Below, piece after piece: positions 13,367-13,860 of a stretch of DNA of 13,860 nucleotides. The position numbers were made by a program, and so were the translations under genes. How positions within the stretch are numbered: the first letter of the stretch is position 1; the number at the start of each line of letters is the position of its first letter. The notes below the pieces were generated by a model. It made no database searches and was not told the origin of the DNA. It saw only the letters and a list, made by a program, of their open reading frames with translations. The DNA comes from JAVVRP01 sp036654655 (GTDB lineage Bacteria > Bacillota > Clostridia > Christensenellales > UBA1242), in contig JAVVRP010000017.1 in NCBI GenBank assembly GCA_036654655.1, forward strand, positions 1 to 13,860, read 5' to 3'.

Positions 13367-13457
13367 GGAGAAGTACTCAAGAGGTCGAAGAGGGCACACT
13401 GCTAACGTGTTAGGGCTGTAAAAGGCCGCCAGGGTTCAAATCCCTGCTTCTCCGCCA
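13367..13457 (+). tRNA. tRNA-Ser (anticodon GCU)
   Basis: The acceptor strands GGAGAAG and CTTCTCC pair perfectly, followed by the discriminator G and an encoded CCA (13455-13457). The anticodon GCT is at 13401-13403 in the loop CTGCTAA, reading serine codons AGU and AGC. The long variable arm (about 13411-13429) is typical of serine tRNAs, and the T arm CAGGG-TTCAAAT-CCCTG is canonical. The base pair closing the anticodon loop is A-C (13398 with 13406) and the opposite end of that stem is G-T. The gene stands alone with its own promoter and terminator. Confidence 0.95.
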
Positions 13458-13860
13458 AAATCAGATTGTAGGGAAAACTCCCTGCAATCTTTTTTTATTG
13501 TTTTTTCTTGTGCGTTTAAAATTGTTTGTTTATTATTTTTGTTTTCAATTTGAGATGGGGCTGACAGCATATTGCTATCAGCCTTGTTTTTGTCCTTAAA
13601 TTCGTCTTGTGCCCCGTCACTATTGTCTTCGTCTTGTATTTGCTTGTTTATGTTGTTTTTGCCACCACAAGCGCTGCTATCGTGGTCGTTGTTGCCTTTA
13701 CAAGTGGCGTTGTTGTTTTTATCGCCATCAAAGTTGTCATTTTTAAAGTAAATCTCTTTTTGTGGGTCACGGCTTGTGTTGTATATTATTATAATTTTGT
13801 TATCATATAAAATAACTCGTTTAATAAATTTTGTAAAAAACTCTTTCTTTTGCTTGTTAG
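13436..13860 (-). CDS. C-terminal end of a probable large serine recombinase (runs off the right edge)
   Basis: An open minus-strand frame enters from the right edge and ends at a TGA (13438-13436), giving 140 residues. Its first part reads FFTKFIKRVILYDNKIIIIY, then NTSRDPQKEI, which matches the end of the large serine (resolvase-type) recombinases of clostridia, where a strand like FINxVxLYDxKIxIxYN closes the recombinase domain. The catalytic part lies outside the window. After that come about 95 residues of low complexity rich in N, D and K, then residues encoded by the antisense of the tRNA terminator and tRNA 3' end, finishing GGEAGI. The stop thus lies inside the tRNA T loop. I infer a mobile-element recombinase beside the tRNA; the family call rests on a short stretch. 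Confidence 0.55.
   Translation of the reverse strand, partial: NKQKKEFFTKFIKRVILYDNKIIIIYNTSRDPQKEIYFKNDNFDGDKNNNATCKGNNDHDSSACGGKNNINKQIQDEDNSDGAQDEFKDKNKADSNMLSAPSQIENKNNKQTILNAQEKTIKKDCREFSLQSDFGGEAGI
13463..13497 (+). terminator. Rho-independent terminator of tRNA-Ser
   Basis: A 12-bp stem (13463-13474 with 13479-13490, one G-T pair) closes a four-base loop and is followed directly by a run of T. It starts six bases after the tRNA CCA end. Confidence 0.88.
13559..13591 (+). terminator. Second terminator-like hairpin, inside the antisense reading frame
   Basis: GGCTGA (13559-13564) pairs with TCAGCC (13578-13583), and after one mismatch AGCA pairs with TGCT around a three-base loop. TTGTTTTT follows. 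It is oriented like the tRNA terminator and could act as its back-up. It lies within the minus-strand recombinase reading frame. Confidence 0.45.

Noticed and set aside
13607..13810. 67-codon plus-strand ORF of hydrophobic low complexity
   Set aside because: It is the antisense reading of the N/D/K-rich recombinase tail and has no ribosome binding site.

Overview
The window is very AT-rich, uses the standard genetic code, has strong AAGGAG-type ribosome binding sites and carries low-GC Gram-positive gene families. It most resembles an endospore-forming Bacillota (clostridial) genome, probably an uncultured one. That placement is an inference: no ribosomal RNA or ribosomal protein gene is present.

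Layout. (1) 1-379, minus: 5' end of a lipoprotein gene that runs off the left edge. (2) 812-4113, minus: four genes, a 90-residue protein, a 558-residue multidomain protein, a second 90-residue protein and a 291-residue protein. (3) 4114-4420: divergent control region. (4) 4421-5260, plus: two small cysteine-rich proteins. (5) 5494-8317, plus: a third 90-residue protein and a 789-residue protein with three DUF11-type repeats. (6) 8583-12773, minus: a four-gene sugar operon, transcribed as GT4 glycosyltransferase, HddA-type heptose kinase, a fused HddC nucleotidyltransferase plus GmhB phosphatase, then GmhA isomerase. (7) 13367-13457, plus: tRNA-Ser(GCU) with promoter and terminator. (8) 13436-13860, minus: C-terminal end of what looks like a large serine recombinase, whose frame runs antisense through the tRNA terminator and stops inside the tRNA gene.

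The central system is regions 2-5. Six proteins share a ~75-residue helical module (core HILNAEGEKIQ) that stands alone in the three 90-residue proteins and forms the C-terminus of the three large beta-sandwich proteins. The genes come in three pairs, each a stand-alone module followed by a large protein ending in the same module. None of the six has a signal peptide or cell-wall anchor. Together with the cysteine-rich neighbours and two sigma-K-like promoters, this suggests that they are assembled on the forming spore from the mother-cell cytoplasm (inference). The adjacent operon encodes all four steps from sedoheptulose 7-phosphate to GDP-D-glycero-alpha-D-manno-heptose plus a glycosyltransferase. 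A plausible joint reading is a spore-surface layer of module-linked, disulfide-stabilised proteins decorated with heptose. The link between the two halves rests on proximity only.
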